Positions 7,080 to 9,917 of a DNA stretch of 9,917 nt are shown piece after piece. Each line of letters opens with the position of its first letter. Within the stretch, counting starts at the first letter, position 1. The DNA lies in contig USEE01000030.1 in NCBI GenBank assembly GCA_900553645.1, positions 1 to 9,917 of the forward strand. Reading direction: 5' to 3'. This stretch comes from an uncultured Eubacteriales bacterium. Lineage in GTDB: Bacteria > Bacillota_A > Clostridia > Christensenellales > Aristaeellaceae. A program made the translations under genes and the position numbers. The notes under the pieces were generated by a model. It searched no databases. It was not told where the DNA came from and saw only the letters and a list, made by a program, of their open reading frames with translations.

Positions 7080-7137
7080 TAACTAAATTGCAATGCGCGG
7101 CCAAGTGTGAATACTGCGTAAATCGTGAAAAATGCCC

Positions 7138-7166
7138 TTGACGTATACCGTGAGGGGGTATATAAT
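7138..7166 (+). promoter_or_regulatory. Promoter of the csoR-copA operon
   Basis: TTGACG (7138-7143), a 17-base spacer and a perfect TATAAT (7161-7166) form a near-consensus promoter. The spacer is almost wholly occupied by the first CsoR-type operator, so bound repressor would block RNA polymerase. Transcription should start near 7173. Confidence 0.85.
7145..7162 (+). promoter_or_regulatory. CsoR operator 1 (inside promoter spacer)
   Basis: ATACCGTGAGGGGGTATA has TATACC and GGTATA arms around a G-run, the shape of known copper-sensor CsoR operators. It fills the space between the -35 and -10 boxes and overlaps the first two bases of the -10. Confidence 0.82.
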
Positions 7167-7179
7167 ATGCACGTAAACG

Positions 7180-7197
7180 ATACCTGCGGGGGGTATA
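7180..7197 (+). promoter_or_regulatory. CsoR operator 2 (in the leader)
   Basis: ATACCTGCGGGGGGTATA is a second copy of the same 18-base pattern, 35 bases after the first (start to start). It lies downstream of the predicted transcription start and just before the ribosome binding site at 7201. Confidence 0.78.
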
Positions 7198-7212
7198 ATG
7201 AAGGAGGAGCGA

Positions 7213-7584
7213 ATGGCTGAAAAAAATATGGACGCTATGGCAGGCATGAGCGACATGACGGAGACTGAAGAGTGTCCCGAGTGCTCGGGCGCCTGTCAGC
7301 ATTGCCGGCACAAGTCCACGCCGCGCGACGAGGAGCTTCAGCGTCAGATGCAGAACCGGCTCAGCCGCATAATCGGCCAGCTTGGGGGAATAAAGAAGAT
7401 GCTGGATGAGAACCGCTACTGCGGCGACGTGCTCACTCAAATTGCGGCCGCCGAAAGCGCGCTTCAAGCGTTGGGCTACATGGTATTGCGCGACCATATG
7501 GCCAGCTGCGTGGTGGAGCAGATTCGCGGCGGCAATAACGCGATCGTGGACGAAACCGTCGAGCTGATGAAAAAGTTAAAATGA
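7213..7584 (+). CDS. csoR: CsoR-family copper-sensing transcriptional repressor
   Basis: A 123-residue DNA-binding protein of the all-helical CsoR/RcnR family (DUF156). The core NRLSRIIGQLGGIKKMLDENRYC is diagnostic. Copper(I) ligands C70, H95 and C99 show the same spacing (25 and 4) as Cys36, His61 and Cys65 of Mycobacterium tuberculosis CsoR, so copper rather than nickel, formaldehyde or persulfide is the likely signal. The N-terminal extension (about residues 1-40) is unusual: a Met-rich stretch (M6, M9, M12, M15) followed by CPECSGACQHCRHK (C21, C24, C28, C31). The start at 7213 follows AAGGAGG (7201-7207) by 5 bases; an in-frame ATG at 7198 overlaps operator 2 and has no such site. It presumably represses its own operon at the two operators upstream and is released by copper. 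Confidence 0.92.
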   Translation: MAEKNMDAMAGMSDMTETEECPECSGACQHCRHKSTPRDEELQRQMQNRLSRIIGQLGGIKKMLDENRYCGDVLTQIAAAESALQALGYMVLRDHMASCVVEQIRGGNNAIVDETVELMKKLK

Positions 7585-7607
7585 GGGGCGATCGTATTAA
7601 ACCATGA
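7581..7607 (+). other. 8-codon mini-ORF linking csoR to copA by ATGA overlaps
   Basis: ATG at 7581-7583 overlaps the csoR stop (TGA 7582-7584). The frame reads MRGDRIKP and stops at TGA 7605-7607, which overlaps the copA start (ATG 7604-7606). No ribosome binding site precedes it. It may pass ribosomes from csoR to copA by termination-reinitiation, or be a chance of the junction. Confidence 0.3.
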
Positions 7608-9917
7608 AGACGGATAAATTCACAGTAACAGGCATGACCTGCGCGGCGTGCCAGGCAAACGTCACGCGTGCGGTAAAGAAGCTGGACGGCGTAAGCGACG
7701 TGGACGTAAGCCTGCTCGCGGGCCGCATGACGGTAAAGTACGACGAGGGCAAGGTAAGCGCCGACACGATAGCGCAGGCCGTGCGCGCGGTTGGCTATGG
7801 CGCGGAGCTGGAGGGTGCGCAGACGGGCGGCAAGGAGGGCGAACGCGACTTCCGCTCCCAGTGGCGCAAGCGTCAGGAGCGCGCCGAGAACGAGCGCAAG
7901 AGTATGCTGAAGCGCCTGATAAGCTCGGTAGTGCTGCTGGTTCCGCTGATGTACATCGCGATGGGCGAGATGATGGGTCTGCCCATGATAAGCGTGTTCA
8001 GCGGCATGGAAAACATGCTGGTTTCCGCGTTCACTCAGCTGCTGATCTCGCTCGTGATAATCTACATCAACCGCAAGTTCTATAAAGTCGGCTTTAAGGC
8101 GCTTGTCAAGCGCGCGCCCAATATGGACTCGCTCGTCGCGGTCGGCTCCAGCGCATCTCTGTTTTATGGTATAATTGCGCTGTACATGATGATGTACGCA
8201 ACCGGACACGGCGATACGATGCTCGCCCATAAGTACGCGCATGAGCTTTACTTCGAGTCCGCGGCAATGATACTTACGCTGGTGACTGTCGGCAAGTATC
8301 TTGAGGCGCGCTCCAAGGCCAAGACTTCCTCGGCGCTGGATAAGCTGGTAGACCTCGCGCCCAAGACGGCAATAGTGCTGCGCGATGGCGTTGAGGTAGA
8401 AGTACCCGCCGAAACGCTAACCCCCGGCGACGAGATCATAATCAAGCCCGGCATGAGCATCCCCGCCGACGGCGAGGTCATTCAGGGCGGCGGCTTCGTG
8501 GATCAGGCCGCGATCACCGGCGAGAGTATGCCGGTCGAAAAGAACGTGGGCGATAAGGTAATCTCGGCCACGATCAACCGCAACGGTTCGTTCCACATGC
8601 GCGCAACCAAGGTGGGCGACGATACCACGCTGGCGCAGATAATCCGTCTGGTTGACGATGCGGGTAACTCCAAGGCCCCCATCGCGCGCTTGGCCGATAA
8701 GGTCAGCGGCGTGTTCGTGCCGGTGGTAATCGGCATAGCGCTCGTCACCGCAATCGTGTGGCTGGTCTGCGGCGAGACGGTCGAATTCGCACTGTCCTGC
8801 GCAATATCGGTGCTGGTAATATCCTGCCCGTGCGCGCTGGGTCTGGCAACGCCCGTCGCGATAATGGTCGGCACGGGTAAGGCCGCCGAAATGGGCATAC
8901 TGATTAAGTCCGCTGAAAGTCTGGAATCGCTGCATTCGATAGACACCATCGTGCTGGACAAGACCGGCACAATAACCTCTGGCCGGCCGTCCGTGACCGA
9001 TATAATCCCGCTGAATACCGCCATGAGCGCGCGTGAACTGTTGGAAAGCGCCGCCGCGCTGGAATCCGGCAGCGAGCATCCGCTGGCAACCGCGATAATG
9101 GAGCGCGCGGGCGAGGAGGGCATATCCGCACCCAAGGCCGATGACTTTGAAGCAGTGGCCGGTCTGGGCGTAAAGGCCAATGTGGACGGCAAAGCATGGC
9201 TTGCGGGCAACGCCGCGTTCATGGAGCGCGAGGGCGTACTGGAAGGCGATAACGCATCCGAAGTGCGCGCCCAACTGGATAAGCTGGCACACGACGGCAA
9301 AACGCCGCTGCTGTTCGCAATGGACGGCAAAGTGGTTGGCATAATCGCGGTTGCGGACACCATCCGCCCGACCAGCCGTGCGGCAATCGAAGCGTTCAAG
9401 GCGCGCAGTCTGCACGTGGTCATGCTGACCGGCGACAACGCCGCTACCGCCGAAGCAATCCGCGCCGAGCTGGGCATAGAGGAGGTAATCTCCGACGTAC
9501 TGCCTGCCGATAAGGAAAGCCACATCCGCGCGCTTCAGGATCGCGGCCGCCGCGTGGCGATGGTGGGCGACGGCATAAACGACGCGCCCGCGCTGACCCG
9601 CGCCGACATAGGCATTGCGATAGGCGCAGGCACCGACATAGCGATCGATTCTGCCGACGTGGTTCTGATGAAGAACTCGCTGATGGACGTGGTGCGCGCG
9701 ATAGAGCTGAGTCAGGCGGTTGTGCGCAACATACACATGAACCTGTTCTGGGCGTTCTTCTATAACGTGCTGGGCATACCGGTTGCGGCGGGTGTGCTGT
9801 ATCCGCTGTTCCAGATAAAGCTCAGCCCCATGATCGGCTCGGCGGCGATGAGCCTCAGCTCGGTCTGCGTGGTTACCAACGCGCTGCGCCTGCGCTTCTT
9901 TAAGGGCAGTCAGGGCG
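7604..9917 (+). CDS. copA: Copper(I)-exporting P1B-type ATPase CopA (3' end beyond window)
   Basis: 771 codons are visible with no stop, covering essentially the whole catalytic core of a membrane pump that expels cytosolic Cu(I). One N-terminal heavy-metal domain has GMTCAAC (C13, C16). Membrane helices begin near residue 103. The actuator loop is ITGESMPVEK (T305-E307). Copper ligands are CPC (408-410), Y720-N721 in the seventh helix and MSLSS (749-753) in the eighth, the copper-specific P1B-1 set. The phosphorylated aspartate is D452 in DKTGTIT, with SEHP (H492-P493), MLTGDN and GDGINDAP (655-662). A stop at 7598 makes 7604 the earliest ATG. GAGGGG (7583-7588) is 15 bases away, unusually far, so coupling to csoR is likely. 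A linker and second heavy-metal domain may follow past the edge. Confidence 0.95.
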   Translation, partial: MKTDKFTVTGMTCAACQANVTRAVKKLDGVSDVDVSLLAGRMTVKYDEGKVSADTIAQAVRAVGYGAELEGAQTGGKEGERDFRSQWRKRQERAENERKSMLKRLISSVVLLVPLMYIAMGEMMGLPMISVFSGMENMLVSAFTQLLISLVIIYINRKFYKVGFKALVKRAPNMDSLVAVGSSASLFYGIIALYMMMYATGHGDTMLAHKYAHELYFESAAMILTLVTVGKYLEARSKAKTSSALDKLVDLAPKTAIVLRDGVEVEVPAETLTPGDEIIIKPGMSIPADGEVIQGGGFVDQAAITGESMPVEKNVGDKVISATINRNGSFHMRATKVGDDTTLAQIIRLVDDAGNSKAPIARLADKVSGVFVPVVIGIALVTAIVWLVCGETVEFALSCAISVLVISCPCALGLATPVAIMVGTGKAAEMGILIKSAESLESLHSIDTIVLDKTGTITSGRPSVTDIIPLNTAMSARELLESAAALESGSEHPLATAIMERAGEEGISAPKADDFEAVAGLGVKANVDGKAWLAGNAAFMEREGVLEGDNASEVRAQLDKLAHDGKTPLLFAMDGKVVGIIAVADTIRPTSRAAIEAFKARSLHVVMLTGDNAATAEAIRAELGIEEVISDVLPADKESHIRALQDRGRRVAMVGDGINDAPALTRADIGIAIGAGTDIAIDSADVVLMKNSLMDVVRAIELSQAVVRNIHMNLFWAFFYNVLGIPVAAGVLYPLFQIKLSPMIGSAAMSLSSVCVVTNALRLRFFKGSQG

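Noticed and set aside
8417..9736. Long minus-strand open frames (439 and 340 codons) opposite copA
   Set aside because: Low-complexity His/Arg/Tyr- or Ser-rich translations with no motif; the plus strand carries every P-type ATPase motif in order.

Overview
The window is a GC-rich stretch of bacterial chromosome from what looks like an anaerobic Firmicute of the Clostridia type. This placing is an inference. It rests on strong GGAGG-type ribosome binding sites, the Clostridia-like flavour of the MATE and CsoR/CopA proteins, and a codon style that pairs GCG/GGC/CGC with frequent ATA for Ile. No phage, insertion sequence, CRISPR array, tRNA or rRNA is visible.

Layout: (1) 131-1504, minus strand: a cytoplasmic right-handed beta-helix protein of the GH28/polygalacturonase-like group. 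(2) 1505-1887: a 383-base divergent intergenic region with a good sigma-A-type promoter for each flanking gene and an unexplained hairpin-forming block between them. (3) 1888-5866, plus strand: a tight four-gene cluster (gaps of 7, 13 and 20 bases) encoding a MATE transporter, a class I glutamine-amidotransferase-like gamma-glutamyl hydrolase, a ribokinase and a nucleoside hydrolase. It ends at a strong bidirectional terminator (5882-5913). (4) 6074-6985, minus strand: a second, sequence-distinct nucleoside hydrolase converging on the same terminator. (5) 7138-9917, plus strand: a copper-resistance operon with a consensus promoter, two CsoR-type operators, csoR and the copper-exporting P1B-ATPase copA, which runs off the right edge.

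Functional logic: the nucleoside hydrolase of the four-gene operon should release ribose and a free base. The ribokinase would feed the ribose into the pentose phosphate pool. The amidohydrolase and the MATE transporter suggest that the real substrate may be a modified or conjugated compound whose leftover part is exported. Both nucleoside hydrolases carry Trp-Asp where inosine-uridine hydrolases carry His-Asp, which suggests purine-type substrates. In the copper operon, CsoR keeps the Cys-His-Cys copper(I) ligand set with exact family spacing and presumably represses its own promoter; copper would release it and induce copA.

The most unusual points are the doubled CsoR operator (one inside the promoter spacer, one in the leader), the Met/Cys-rich N-terminal tail on CsoR, an 8-codon mini-ORF that links csoR to copA through two ATGA overlaps, the gene content of the nucleoside operon, and the structured block in the divergent intergenic region.
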